From Coccinella septempunctata (taxonomy: Eukaryota > Arthropoda > Insecta > Coleoptera > Coccinellidae): 64,000 bases of DNA. The stretch covers positions 3,321,001 to 3,385,000 of the forward strand of contig NC_058189.1 in assembly GCF_907165205.1 (NCBI RefSeq), in the 5' to 3' direction. The notes below the pieces were generated by a model. It saw only the letters and a program-made list of their open reading frames with translations. It was not told the DNA's origin and made no database searches. Below, one piece after another: positions 45,274-57,895 of this stretch (positions are counted from its first letter, which is position 1; each line of letters begins with the position of its first letter). The position numbers and the translations under genes are program-made.

Positions 45274-47589
45274 ATGAATGCACATGAAAAATTGGATGAC
45301 GAACGAACTACCAGACAAAGACATTAGACGACCCCGCACATGACAGGTATCTTTTCATATCACGATATTCCACCATAAAACTTATCTGTTTGAAGTAATC
45401 ATGCTCTACAATAAATAAAATAAAGCCTTCTCCCTTTCCATATGGGAAAACTACTCGATGACATCATCTTACTTATCCTAGGCACGACTTTCATTTCACG
45501 TCATATTATGTGCATTATAATACAGATTATACAAAGATACATATTGAGATGGTTTGCCGTTCACTCATTCGAAATAATCCTTTCTAATCGTGATGAAAGT
45601 ATCGAAAGTATAGGGTATCCCAAATTGCTTGATTTTGGCTGTTTCTGATACAGATAGATGGGTGGAAACATTGAAAGTAGTCCTGGGCTCGATTTTCGTT
45701 TCAGGATATCTTGATTTGTCTTGTACATATAATCAAATTTTTATATTTTGTCGATTTCGAAAATGTGCCATGACTTCTTTATTTTCGTTAATATCTGAAA
45801 ACGATAAAAACTTTCTACATGCACTTTTTCATTGGGAATACGACATAATATTCAACTCATTTTCATCTCTTGTACTGAGTGTGAAAAAAAAAACAACTTC
45901 TTCATTTCAAATACGGATATTTTTTTGATCTCATGAATGATTCTCCATCTCTATGATACTAAACAAAACCGTTCATAGAATTTCATTTGTAAGCTGAAAC
46001 ATCTATGTATAACTTCAATAAATTCACGTAATTCTTGTCACACTCAATTTGAATAAAAAATATAGAGAAGAATTTCTATAATCAATTTTAATGTAACTCA
46101 TAAAAAGTTCTCGAATTGAGTACCATTATTCTGTAAACAAATTCGGCATCTTTTTCTAACAGAGTTCTCCTTATTCAACAGTATAACGCGAGAGATGTCT
46201 CTGATGGCGTTCCTGACTCTCTGCTCTAAATCAAACCTATTTATGACGAAAAAAATTCAAACGATTGAGGAATGGTGTTCTTGCTGGCCAGGCAATAGGA
46301 CCATGCGTATCCATCTACTGGTTACCTTATCTATGGCAATGCTTATTTTTGGAAATAATCTAGAGCAAAAAATTTATGAAAATTCATCTTATTCTATGAC
46401 TTTAAATTTTATTACCTTTCATGGAATAATCTATGTGAGACTCGATATTTAGTGATGTGAGCTTTGAGCATTTTATACCGGGTGGCCCACCACAGAGGCG
46501 GCGCTCATTTTGAGGGACCAAGACACGTTTTTCACTATCAGTTTACCTTAACGCATCTGAAGATGCCACTGTGATAGAGAAACACGTGTCGTGGTAACTC
46601 ATTCATGTAAATTTTATTTTGTTTTAACAATATCTCTTCTTCTGATCCAATATTAGAAGAATTCAACTACACTTGTCCAAACAAATATTCTGTCTGTTCC
46701 GTCAATGAAACCAGTCTAAATTCTTCAATTGACCTATAAAACAATTCTGTTTAGCTGTACCAACCTAATACATAAGCCGTGGCAACACTGTATCAGAGAT
46801 AACTGGTATAACAGATTTCAAGCAACGATATCGATGGAGGAATGGAAAGGCAGATGTTTTCAAACAGACCACAAATTCAAGGTTAAAATTGTGCTAATAC
46901 TAGAAGGCAAGTTGCTTACGATTCTTACGAATATTGCAAAACAAAATGTTCTCGGACTAATCATTTGGAACGCATAGATATTGGAAAAAACAATTATTTT
47001 TTTTTAATTTCTATGACCTACGCACATCATAGAAATGGAGAGATCGCAGACCTCAATTCATAAGAAAAAGATTTCCTTCAATATCCCAAGGATAATCAGA
47101 AATCCACATTTGATTATCAAACATCCTGTATATCTGATTGATACTTATTTCAATATAATTTTTCATTAGAAACAATGAAAACCAGTAGATATGAATAATT
47201 TCTCACAACCACCGCAAATTATAATAGAACATATGTATTTTGAAACTGTGGAAAAACGAGCTTCTGGAAATTGCATGTTGCAGAGTAGCTACTTCCTTTC
47301 ATTATGTTATGTTACACAACAAACTCTCTGCCAGCAAAATCACAAGCCAATTGTATCATCGTTTCCTAGAATCTATTAGGAAATTCAAAATTCATAATCG
47401 AAGTACCTATATTAAGCCTGTCTCGTGAGTACTGAGTCATAATTGCTGATGGAGGTGGTAATTTTTACCATAAGCTAGTGACAGTGCGTTTAACTGGATC
47501 ATACATATTTTGATTCTATTTTCCATGTTTAGGGAAAAATTTTCCATTCCGAGGATGATATGAATACTTTTTTATAGTTCAAAAAATTC
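45274..47589. other. Intergenic stretch
   Basis: No supported gene. It holds the hammerhead-like segment at 46540-46599 and, around it, a possible MITE beginning near ACCGGGTGGCCCACC (46480). Confidence 0.45.
46540..46599 (+). ncRNA. Degenerate hammerhead-like motif
   Basis: CTGAAGA (46557-46563), GAAAC (46579-46583), self-complementary CACGTG as minimal helix III and a TC cleavage step (cut 46590/46591). Outer helix I AGTT-AC/GTAACT is present. Helix II (between the core parts) is eroded. The same bases also form an inverted repeat with GACACGTTTTTCACTATCAG at 46522-46541, so a coincidental match is possible. Confidence 0.35.
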
Positions 47590-48310
47590 GTTAGAATTCG
47601 TTCGTTAGAATATTTCATAGAAAGACTCAAGATAAGCACTTGAAAATTTATAGTAAAATTTTGTTGGCAGAGATGAATTCTTGGAAAAAATTTTATATTC
47701 GTTTGACTTCCGGTTTAAACGGAAATGATAATAACTTTCAGTTTTTTCATTGATAATGAGATTACCCATTTAATTCTACATCGTTCCAATGTGTCACTTA
47801 TATATTATTCTCAGAAAATTTATCTGAAATCTGAAAAAACCATTGAAATTTTCTCAAATAGGGATTCATTACAATGTTAATAACTTGTAGATTTTTGCAT
47901 GGAAATTCCTAATTGTCTAGCTTCTATCAGAAAAGCTCCCAATGCTTCTCCTTCATTAGTTGAAAATTCAATTGAACATACAGAGTGTATCTATTTCAAT
48001 GTCAAACTCAGTCATGACAAAAACCTCAAAACTCTTTTTTTTTTCGAAAGAGAATCCATTTTTTTTATTGTTCAACTGTTATCTACGTTAAAAAAGTGTG
48101 TATAAATGTAATACAATTTGTTTTTTCAAACAAATTGATATTAAAACAATGTAAAATTCAATGGGTAATCTGATTATCAACGGAAAAACTTTGTATTACA
48201 TTTAATATAAAAAATTATCTGAATTTTTTCCAAGAATTCATCTCTCCTAACAAAGCTAAAATTTCAAGTGTTTTCGAGTCTTCCTTTGGAATATTCTAAC
48301 GAACGGTCTT
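47590..48310. repeat. Foldback repeat with arms of about 200 bp
   Basis: 47600-47800 and 48120-48305 are imperfect reverse complements. Landmarks are TTCGTTAGAATATTTC on one side and GGAATATTCTAACGAACGG on the other, and AGAGATGAATTCTTGGAAAA on both. The spacer is about 300 bp. No coding. Likely an old MITE or foldback element. Confidence 0.75.
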
Positions 48311-50813
48311 CGTGAATCACCTTGATACGATATCGTCTTCTCATCATATATACACCTAGGGTTGACGAGATTTCGGCTTACAATTCTGCTCAAAATATGT
48401 CCCCCTCCGAATAAAAAATGACCCGTTCCGGCATTTTCTCTGAAATCATCCTTGTCGTGACATAATTGGACTGGCAAGTTTTCAAATTGTCACCCTGTAT
48501 ATGAATCCATGTCGATTTTTGATTATTTCAGATTTACTCTAGTATTCTCTATCTATACCTAAAGTTATTGTATATTGTTAGGTTACTCATCTACTTAATG
48601 AATGCACATGTTTAGTTTCGCAGCAAATTTATTTGGGTATTGTATTCAGGTGAGCGACTAATTAGTTCTCTAACTATGTCATCCAATTATCACAAGGTTA
48701 ACTGCCTTTATGTGGGGGTATTTGGTTAAAATGTGCTAGCTTAGGACCTGTAAAGGATAAACTTTGTTTCGAATCCATTTCGATGGATCTCAATTGAAAA
48801 TTAAACTATAGGTACAAGGTGAGTCAGAATAAGACAGTCAAATCTCATAATATGCAGGTTCGTTTCTTCACGTTGTGGTGAAGAGTATACCTAAGTCCTA
48901 AAATATATCCTCTCTAAGATAATGGGAATTGAAAGAAAAAAATGAGATTCATATTTTCTGCACGCTTTTGTTCTAGGAAGGAGAGCGCTATCATTTTGCC
49001 CACGGATAAAGAAGAATCCGTGGTCAGATTCAACCATTATGTCCGTCCGGTCTGCCATAAACACTCTAACGAAAAAAAAATAGCGAGTGACTTGAAATTT
49101 TCAAAGAAGGTTAAGGTTCCGAATGCAATGGATGTGTTCGTTTATCAACACGCCAATGCTTCCGTAGTTTTTGGTATAGTTTCTGTCTAAGATGAGATGA
49201 TTCAAGATTCAATAGATATCTGAAAATAAAATACGCTTTCAATTCGATCACATTTAAGAAATGCACCAGTGTATTCAGGTATGGCAAAAAAATCTATTGA
49301 GAATCTAGCAGAAACTCAAATTTTGCACTAACGCGATCTGATTGAAAAGAATGCTTCTTTCTCATCCAGAGATGAACTTAGTGGAGCGATGTCTTAAATC
49401 ATATCCCTATGAAAAAAAGTTTTTTGAAAGGGTCAACCAATCTATTGAGTATGGAAAATACTCACATATGAATTAAATGAATTATGATAGGTTTCATAAG
49501 ACAGCAAGCATTTCATTGGTTTGGTTTAACTTAAGGTTTCAAGGATTCAGATTCTGTATGTATACAGTGCGAGTCTCTTACATGCAGTGAGTAAGAGACG
49601 GTTTTTTGTGGTAGATGCTCGGAGATGTCGATTATTGATGTGGGAAAATGTCTCCCAAAATTGAAATAAATGATAATCCTAATTTTTTTCATTCTCTGAT
49701 ATCAGGACACGCGCACCAAATAACAAATTTGTATTTTGTTCGAAAATAAAGAAATATGAACAACTGATCTAGAAAAAAAAGATTTATATTTATTGGGAAT
49801 TCCAATCAAGCGATACTTTCCCTGGTGTCAATTTCTGTAAATAAACATTCTTGTGAAGATGTCAGTTTTTACTATTTTCCACGTTTATTCAATGTTTAAG
49901 GACATATATGTATCTCGCCCTAAATAGCATGGTGAAGTTTTTGTACATTTCAAATTAGTTACGAAGAATAAAAGATGAATTAACTAACCTGGAAATTATA
50001 AACCTCAAAATGAAAGAATTCACAGAAAAAACAAATCTGTTTCTCCCAGAGAGGACTTTTTCTATTTCTACCTAGCAAGTTAATAATAATATACATATGA
50101 ATTTCGATAACATTCACACAAATATTTTCTGATTTCCAATTCAACTTGGGCAAGTTTTCTTAGCGTCAATGTTGCAATTTTAGCCATTGTATATTATGGA
50201 GAAGGCAAGATATAGTTGTGGCTCTCCATATAATCAATTTTCTTCTATTATGATCGTGTAAAGAGCCAAGATGTTTGGATTCAAATAATATTGCTCTGTT
50301 TTATCAGCTGATTGCTGATTCAGAACATAGTCGGAAGTTTCTTTATAAATACTAATACTTCATAGCATTCATTGACCTAAAACTGATAATAATTATTACA
50401 CTTGAGTCCAGTTTCGGTGACCAATCTTCAAAATTAGGAAAAAACAACTATAAACTGAGAAATTAGGATTTATTTGACGAAAATCTCAAAATCTCCTTCA
50501 AAAATGACAAAGACTGCATTAACTTTTCATTTCAACCTATCAACACCATGTCCCTGCATTTGAATTCTAAATAGGTAGGGATACAATAGCCACTATTGTG
50601 TATTATGTTCATTCCGAAAAAATCATTAAATTTGAAGGAAATTTTATTTTTTTGTAATGAAGAAAATAATGAATATTGGCAGATGTTTGTTTGTACTATT
50701 TTTAGTATAGCCTTCAATCATTATTATATAGAAGTATATTTTTTTCAGTTTTATAATCACACATTTCTGAAAATATCACAAATTTTTTTTTTACTTAACT
50801 CCACTGGAATTTA
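48311..50813. other. Intergenic, no feature seen
   Basis: AT-rich. CACCCTGTATATG at 48490 resembles a MITE terminus without a partner. No gene supported. Confidence 0.5.
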
Positions 50814-51512
50814 TACAGGATGAGTCTTTGACTCGTACTTCAAACAGAAGATTCTTGAGGTCAAAAGAAACACATTTTCCCCTTTCCATTTTTTCCGAAT
50901 CCACTCGGTTTAAAAGATACAGGCTGTTGAAAATCCATAAAAAAATGTTATTTTTAGTTCTACCTCACAAACTTTTTTATCGAATGAAATGAATTTTCGA
51001 ATATAGTTTTTCATCTATTTGATGAATTTTCTTCGAATGTAAGATATCACCCACGTCTTCCAGTTTTCCCATATGTCCATTACGTACCATAAAAATACAA
51101 AAAATTCAAAGAACCCAACTCTTGAATTGAAACTTAGTTTTGGACGCTATCTTATGAATATTTCCACGTTTTGTAAAATAAAAGTATCCTTCATATTTTC
51201 CCGTATAATGCGCCGTTTTAGGGTAATTTGATGTTAAAAAATTAAAAAGTGTCTGTGAAATCTGAAAAATTTTGTACTGAATACAACTCTGTTTAAAAGA
51301 TCCACAGATGTCTAATGTCACAGATTTAGCTAGTTATTCTGAAGGTAATTTTGTTTATCAGGGGTGGCACAGCTCATTATAAAAACTTAAAATGGCTTAT
51401 ATATTTTTATCAGAGCTGAATGAGAAAAAATGGTATAGAAAAAATGTGTTTCTTTATTGACCCCAAGAATCTACTGTTAAAATATTTATAAGAGTCAAAG
51501 ACTCACCCTGTA
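50814..51512 (+). mobile_element. Family C copy C5, full length
   Basis: 699 bp, TACAGGATGAGTCTTTGACT at the left and AGTCAAAGACTCACCCTGTA at the right; TA precedes the left end. Contains GATACAGGCTGTTGAA. Has one copy of the CAGGGGTGGCACAG arm, so C1's palindrome is not ancestral. Confidence 0.86.
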
Positions 51513-51538
51513 TTGTTTTGGCTTGTTAGGGTGGGTTT

Positions 51539-51665
51539 ATGCAGCTCTACTTAGAACTATAATACCTAAGAAATGGACCAATCTAATTGATGGCGATCGC
51601 GTGAACGCCATCTGCCCATTAGATTGCTAGGTATTGGTTCTTAGTAACGTTGCATGAACCCACCC
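51539..51665. mobile_element. 127-bp MITE with TTA duplication
   Basis: Ends GGGTGGGTTTATGCA and TGCATGAACCCACCC, flanked by TTA at 51536-51538 and 51666-51668. A 3-bp TWA duplication and GGG termini fit PIF/Harbinger. The interior is itself largely self-complementary (GGTATT/AATACC, ATGGCG/CGCCAT). Confidence 0.85.
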
Positions 51666-52326
51666 TTAATTGTCAGAGCCCTAGAGTCAGGGGGTAAAAA
51701 CCAATTCATGACAGATCGATATTGTATGTCCTGGATGTCCCCTATTGTTCCTATTTCAGCGAAATGGCATAGCTTTCATCAGTCCCACTAGAAATGATTG
51801 CAATGAGTGTATTTATCTGAAATATCCTTTTGCTCTTTTATCTGCAATTCCAGGAAGTAATACAATACATCCGGAAAATTCCGGATTGAAAAATGCCGAG
51901 TGGAAAATTGCCTCTAGATCATTGCCATATTGTTTACGACGGAATGGAAGTATCCCAAATTGCATAATAATAAAGTTGCAGGGGCCTTGAACAGTGAAAT
52001 CATCATAGTTATTTCCTGCTGATGAGGTTCCGTTCAAGGTTGGTGTACGACTGTACGAGCACCTTTACGTCCGATAGACGGGTGTAGCGTGTACGTTTAC
52101 GAAGTTCGACTTGGCTTTACAAAAGTGAATCTCCCTCAATGTTCGAGATGCCTGTTACTGTGCGGACCAATCGCGGCCAGAATATGCTAGGTTTGGCACT
52201 CCCAAACTTTCCCATGGCAACAGACCTAGAGTCACGCACCATGGCTAAACTGCGAATTCCAATTCCACTTCCTGCCGCCCGCAGTTGTTTCGTCCACGAA
52301 GGGCCTCAGTGGCGTCAATAGGGATT
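51666..52326. other. Intergenic with GC-richer patch
   Basis: 52140-52320 is GC- and CpG-richer. The minus strand 52037-51813 has a 74-codon frame (TSSAGNNYDDFTVQGPCNFI at its start) of protein-like composition, but no splice context or known domain. Neither is called as a gene. Confidence 0.4.
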
Positions 52327-52900
52327 ACTCCTTCTGACGAAAATGATGTTTTTTTTTATGAAATATCTTTGAAACGTCACATTTTGAAATACCCATTTCC
52401 CAAAAAAATTATTTTAAGCACTTAAAAATGAAAAATAAAAATGGGTATTTAATGTTTAAAGCGTTTTGTGAGAATTGTACAAGCTGGCAACATCGACTGA
52501 AATATGCCTCGATAATAAAGGACAACAAATGCATTTTCTTGATGAGATAGACAAAGACGGCTGTCTATGAAGTCTGCGACGAGCGATGAAGGTCGTAAAA
52601 CTTTATGGGATTTTTATGGCCGGTTGCAGTTGAAGCTCGCCAGTAAGTACGCGCCTGTAAATCAACAGCTGTTATTTTATAAACAAGCCATTGTCCTTTT
52701 TATTTTCTAATAGGCGCTGTTGTCAAATCGTAAACTAGAAACGAAGCTATTTAAATTTTAAAACCTCATATTTGAAGAATGATTTTGAATAGTTTCCGCG
52801 GTGCATTCGAAAAATTCATGAATGAAACTGATAAAATTATTCAGTTTAAACTTGAATATGCAGTGATAACCCAAATTGAGGAAAATTCCCCATTGAGAAG
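52327..52900. repeat. Family E copy E3
   Basis: Begins CTTCTGACGAAAATGATG and ends AATTCCCCATT, like E1. The 72-codon frame at 52779 (MILNSFRGAFEKFMNE) is also visible, though broken, in E1, so a coding origin for part of the repeat cannot be excluded. Confidence 0.75.
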
Positions 52901-52970
52901 GGCTGCCATTTCTTATGAAAACCGCCTGAATGGCAATTCTTCTAAATTCAAAAATACCATAGGCTTGTTC

Positions 52971-53130
52971 GTAGAGTGGTTCTCACAACGGTTGTGAACT
53001 GAACTACGGCCTTCTAAACCCTTCCGTCACTGAACAGAGGAAGCGCAAATGGATTTTCGATACCCTAAAATGGAATTGCGTTTGCTCTGTACAGTTCACA
53101 ATCGTTGCAAACCACTCTACGAACAAACCT
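52971..53130. mobile_element. 160-bp MITE
   Basis: Terminal repeats of about 40 bp: AGGCTTGTTCGTAGAGTGGT at the left and ACCACTCTACGAACAAACCT at the right. CAT occurs at both flanks (52968-52970, 53131-53133), a possible 3-bp duplication. GTTGTGAACTG and CAGTTCACAATC are the inner ends. Confidence 0.85.
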
Positions 53131-53296
53131 CATATAAATACTGATAAAGCCACTAAATCCAGCCTAAATTTCAACCGCACAGATTTCAGTGGCAGGAAAG
53201 ACAGCCTGTATAAAAATTTGAAATGCTAACGTAACACAGAAATCCCGAAAAAATACTTTTTTCTGTCAATCAATGCCGCATTTTGTGGTTGAAAGC

Positions 53297-53339
53297 CAGT
53301 GAACTCTAAAAGACTAAAAAGAACATTCAGAGTTCACTG
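53297..53339. mobile_element. 43-bp hAT-type miniature element
   Basis: CAGTGAACTCT and its exact complement AGAGTTCACTG enclose 21 bases. Perfect 8-bp direct repeats TTGAAAGC flank it (53289-53296, 53340-53347). CAGTG termini with an 8-bp duplication are the hAT signature. It is extremely short for a transposed unit. Confidence 0.72.
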
Positions 53340-53436
53340 TTGAAAGCACAGAACAGTGTGCGACACGATTGGCCGCCGTTTTGACAGGTGTGAAGGATTA
53401 TTTCGGCGGGAATTTTGAATTTGTAAACCAACATTT

Positions 53437-53460
53437 TTAGGTTAGGTGAGGTTAGGTTAG
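53437..53460 (+). repeat. Short interstitial TTAGG run
   Basis: Nearly five units of the insect telomere repeat, one altered (TTAGG TTAGG TGAGG TTAGG TTAG). Too short to mark a telomere. Confidence 0.75.
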
Positions 53461-53544
53461 ATACAAACTTTGATATGGGGTAATTGAAAAACATGCTGAA
53501 AGTTATAAATTTATTGAATTACTCACTAATAACGTAATTACAAC

Positions 53545-53890
53545 TACAGAATGAGTCTTCGATTCGTACAAATATTTCAACAAAGATGCTTCAGGTCAAA
53601 AGAAACACTTTTTTCCTATACCATTTTTTCCGATTCAGCTCTGATAAAAAGATATAGGCATTTTGAGTTTTCATAAAGAGCAGTGCCACCTCTGGAAAAA
53701 CAAAATTATCTTCAGAATAACTAGATGAATCTGTGACACTACAGATCTGTGGATCTTCCAAACAGAGTTGCATTCAGCCAAAGTACCCAGTTTTGCAAAT
53801 TTCAAACTTTTTAATTTTTGAACATTTCTGAACAACAAATTAATTAGATACTTAACAGCGATTTAAAGGTACAAGAAAATATGAGGACTA
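53545..53890 (-). mobile_element. Family C copy C6 (truncated)
   Basis: TACAGAATGAGTCTTCGATT at the left, family C 3' region in reverse, lost after about 53890. Confidence 0.75.
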
Positions 53891-54799
53891 CTTAATATTC
53901 GCGTATAAAAATCAACTGATATTCAATAATCAAACAATTTCTTAATTTATTATTACATATAAAATAAAAAATATAAATCAATCAATGAATATACGAATAA
54001 AAAAGTATAAAGTATAATACAAATAAATAATACTATTAAAATGGAAATAATGGAATAACCAACCCTTTGAAGTAGGTACCCAATCAACGGTCCAACATAA
54101 TATAGGCCATAAATAAATTAAATCTTTATGCTACAACAAAATATTTACATTACAGTATGAGAAAGTTGGGCGAAATGAATGTGTAATAACTCACAACTGA
54201 GAGGGTTCAAAACTAACCAAATGGGGAATGCTGATAATAGGTATTAAGTACATTCGATCTTCAATGTTTGAAAAAACAAATTTTAATTATTGGTACTTCT
54301 GACGGGAGCTGCTCGAAGTGATATTGGACTGCATGGACCAAGGGTATTCGATTTTCGTACCAAATATTATCAGGTTGATTCTATAAGTAATTTTTGGAAA
54401 ATGCCTGGACTGTCAGTAGAAAAACAAATATTTTTTTCGAAAACAAGACTATAAAGTTTCGTGTTAGCGATTTCAACCAAACAATACTTCTTCATCTAAT
54501 ACATTTCGAAGGAATCTTCAACCACTTTGAAAAATTCCTGTTTGAAAACTCAGAAATTAAAATCGCCAAAAAACCGAATGAGTTACACACATTTGGCAAC
54601 AGCGGAATTGTTCAAAATTCAGGGTGAAAGTGGCGAAAACTTCCATTCCGTTTTACCGACTGACATCTGCATCTCGTGAGTCACTCGGCTAATGAATAAA
54701 AACCGTTGATTGTAATGCAACATTCTGCAATTTGGATCAATAAAATTTAAACGATGAATTCGGCACCTTGGACTTCTGATAATGTTGCAGGTTGATGGA
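53891..54799. other. Intergenic, no feature seen
   Basis: Very AT-rich. A 77-codon frame at 54394 has no recognisable domain. Confidence 0.5.
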
Positions 54800-55145
54800 A
54801 TTCAGATCAAAAGAAAAACTTTTTTCCTTTACCATTTCTTCCGAATCGGCTCGGTTTAAAAGATACAGTATGTTGAAAAACCATAAAAAAATGTTATTTT
54901 TAGTTTCATCTCACAAACGGTTTTATCGAATGAAATGCATTTCGGAATATAGTTTTTCATTTATTTGATGAATCTGTTTTGAGCACAAGATGTCACCCAC
55001 GTCTTCCAGTTTTCTGATTAAGACCATTTCGTACCATAAAAATACCAAAATTTCAAAGAACCCAACTCTTGAAACTAAGTTGGATGCTTATTTCTTATGA
55101 AATTTCAACTTTTTGTAAAATAAAAGTATTCTTCATATTTTTTGC
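54800..55145 (+). mobile_element. Family C copy C7 (truncated at both ends)
   Basis: Family C 5' body from AGATCAAAAGAAAAACTTTT to about 55145, with the GATACAGTATGTTGAA landmark. Neither terminus remains. Confidence 0.75.
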
Positions 55146-56041
55146 TTCCATTCTTGAACTACATACTACATCCAAACATTGAATACTGAAACTCAAGCAC
55201 CACCAGCCACCCATCAGTACTCTCGACACAAGAATACCCCTTTATAGTTGAAAATATTAAAACTGTAGAGTGCATAGTCGTATGAGCTTCGTTCCTTCAC
55301 AACTTCATTATGGGAAGTTGAAAAATGTAAAAAGCCTCGTTCTGATATTCAAATACATTCCTATCTATGCCATCAGCGTCATCATTACGTGGCTAACGGT
55401 TTCGTAGTCCAATAAAACTACGGTTTGTTCATCGCGAGTTATTCGAGAGTTCTTGCATCAAGATTCTCTGCAATAAACGAAGGAGAAGACAGTGGCGTGC
55501 TACAAGATTACCGTGGATAATAACACAGATATTCACTTCTGAGACAAATGTGTACCTATGATAGATTCTCGAAATTTGTTTTTAATACATAGGGTAGATA
55601 TAAAGGTACATATAGGGTGGTCTTTTGTCGAAAAATAGTGTTGGTCTTTCATATACATAATTTTTGTTCTAGCAGCCCCTGTTTAGATATAGCTCCATAA
55701 AGATGGCAATTTTAAATTGTTTTCATTATAATCAGAAAACTGACAGAAATGAAATTGAGCAGACATTTTATGACAGCAAGAAGGCAATGAAAAAAATTTT
55801 TGGTTATGTATCAGAAGCCACCCCTACCATTTGTATCGCAATAAACTTTTTTTATTTATATTACACCATTGAAAAATTTATTTGTGATAGCTTAATTCAT
55901 TTGGACATATTATTATAAGGTCTACAGTGATTTCTTGCTAAAAGAAACGGTTTTTGAGAAAAAAAAATTTAATTTAAGGAATTATTTTTTTCCTTCGAAC
56001 CTAGTAGAAGGATATTACGCTGACTTGATATTATAGGAGAA
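55146..56041. other. Intergenic, no feature seen
   Basis: AT-rich. The frame at 55703 (71 codons) is not supported by any domain. Confidence 0.5.
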
Positions 56042-56260
56042 CACTATACAGGGTGTATTTGAAGGTGACGCTTTTTTTTCAACAAATGGTAAAACTGATC
56101 AAAATGAAGCGTTTCACGAAAAATCACCTATACATAACATTCAAAATGACAAAGTTGAAAAAAAATTGAAAATGATTTTTCTTATAAATCTCCTGATTCG
56201 GCCATGTGGTTTCGTTTAGGATATTGACTCGTTCGATATTTACGTGGTAATGAAAATGGA
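56042..56260 (+). repeat. Family G repeat, copy 2
   Basis: Starts ATACAGGGTGTATTTGAAGG. The first 150 bp match 23132-23260 in reverse. The following CGGCCATGTGGTTTCG part matches the region near 18200 in reverse. Confidence 0.65.
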
Positions 56261-56404
56261 AACTTGGGATAGCCGAGTTGTTCTACTTGTTTTTTAGTAA
56301 CTTACACGATTTTATGAAATTGCTCATATAGTTACCAAATGACAGAACAGCCTTAGGACTCAAGTGTAAAAAATAGAATAATACTTAAAAATCTCACCAA
56401 TAAA

Positions 56405-56815
56405 ATTAGTCCAAATTATTCACGAATTTTTTCACTATGGGCATCACAATCTTCTTGTTCGAACATTCCAACAATCTCAAAAATGGGATGAAATGGGGAA
56501 ACATCATAGAACTTTTCCAACATAACTTACATAAGCAATTTCAAGAAACTGCCTCGATTTTCTACATTTTTTTCACCCTAAATTGCACGATACAACAATT
56601 ATGATTTCCTAAAAAGTTACCTGATGCATCTAATCCGATGAACTTGGTACTGAAACATTGATTGTCCAGCCATATGTTTATGTTTTTGCGATTTAATGAA
56701 ATTTTTTCGAACTTCTATGGGTTGTATCCCAGCAATCTTGGATATTTTATATAGACAATTTTTGGTTAAACGACTTATTTTGATGAGTTTTACCTTCTGT
56801 CAAAAAAAAGTTCGT
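56405..56815 (-). repeat. Family F interspersed repeat, copy 2
   Basis: Reverse copy of 17215-17655 (shared GGGCATCACAATCTTCTTGT end and GACAATTTTTGGTTAAACGA end). Confidence 0.72.
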
Positions 56816-57299
56816 TGCAGTTTTCGAGTAATCAATATTCCTTTATTTTGTTCCAATTTCTGATAAGTTGGTTGGAGCTGATAAAAGCCATATATTATTT
56901 ACCTATTCTTTATTGCATCGCAATATTTCAATTGATTTAGACTAATCAGATTTCAAAACACATCACGTTGAAATTAAACTTCATTTTCAATTTTTTTGTT
57001 CTATCTATCAACTAGTTTCCTGTGTTTACCACGTTTTTTTATCTTTTGAATACTTAAATAAATATAAAAATACTGTGAAGTGGTCAGTGAAATGATTAAC
57101 GGTAATCAAAACTACATGTTAGATCTCACTGGCTAAATTTATTTAGATCTATTAGTCCGGACGCCACTGGTAGAATAATACAAAATAATATTATGCAAAA
57201 AGTGCTTGCTGACGCTCAAAACCTATGTCTCAAATTTCATAAAAATATTTCAAGCAGTGTGAAAGTTATTAATAAAAAACATTTTTTTTCTACAAGCGT
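56816..57299. other. Intergenic, no feature seen
   Basis: AT-rich, no supported feature. Confidence 0.5.
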
Positions 57300-57445
57300 G
57301 CGCGTTCAACCTTTTTCCCGCACGCATTCCAAGTTGCAAAGAGTCACTTTCCCAAAACGTGCGGGAAAAACGCCTGCTATTTCTTTCCCGCACGCATTTG
57401 CGTGCGGGAATGGATTAGCAGGGGTTTTTCCCGCACGCAAATATT
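57300..57445. repeat. Nested GC-rich hairpins with CCCGCACGC motif
   Basis: An inner perfect 11-bp stem TTCCCGCACGC/GCGTGCGGGAA (57385-57395, 57400-57410) with a four-base loop sits within an outer 22-bp stem (57358-57379, 57416-57437) having one or two mismatches. A further TTTTTCCCGCACGC lies at about 57313. In all, four or five occurrences of a 9-base motif in both orientations. A weaker relative (CGGGCAA and CCCGAAC) occurs at 57650-57720. Confidence 0.85.
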
Positions 57446-57764
57446 ATAGAGTAAATTAAATTCTATCATGTTTCTATGCATAGAACGTCAATGATGAGAA
57501 ACCCATAGTAATGACATGCAGAATTACGTCTGTCATTATATATGAATTAATCAAATGAGATATGATCTGTTTCGTGAAATGGATATATTTATATATTTCA
57601 AGCGCTTGTAGAAAAAATATTGTTCCTAACTCTTGCGTAAAGTGTCTTGCCCGCACTCAACTGCTTACCCGAACTCTGCTTCGCATCGTTCGGGCAACGG
57701 CAGTTTCGCGCGGGCAAGTATCACTTTCCGCACTTGATAGGAAAATAACTATTTTCTATAATTT
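57446..57764. other. Intergenic, no gene seen
   Basis: Contains CCCGCACTC/GCGGGCAAG repeats related to the preceding hairpin block. The 140-codon frame at 57562 crosses these and the family I repeat and is not called. Confidence 0.45.
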
Positions 57765-57895
57765 CAACACCCCGTATCTCGGAGAGGAAACATTTCTCGA
57801 CATATGTTTGTATGACAAACTAGGGCTTATTTTTGATGTAGAATACATGGTTAAAATTTCTTGGTTACGATCTGGACCATCCTGTATAAGAACCT
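57765..57895 (-). repeat. Family I repeat, copy 2
   Basis: Reverse complement of 11647-11775; starts ACACCCCGTATCTCGG-like sequence and ends GGACCATCCTGTA. Confidence 0.7.

Noticed and set aside
53437..53460. Telomere
   Set aside because: Only five imperfect TTAGG units flanked by ordinary repeats.
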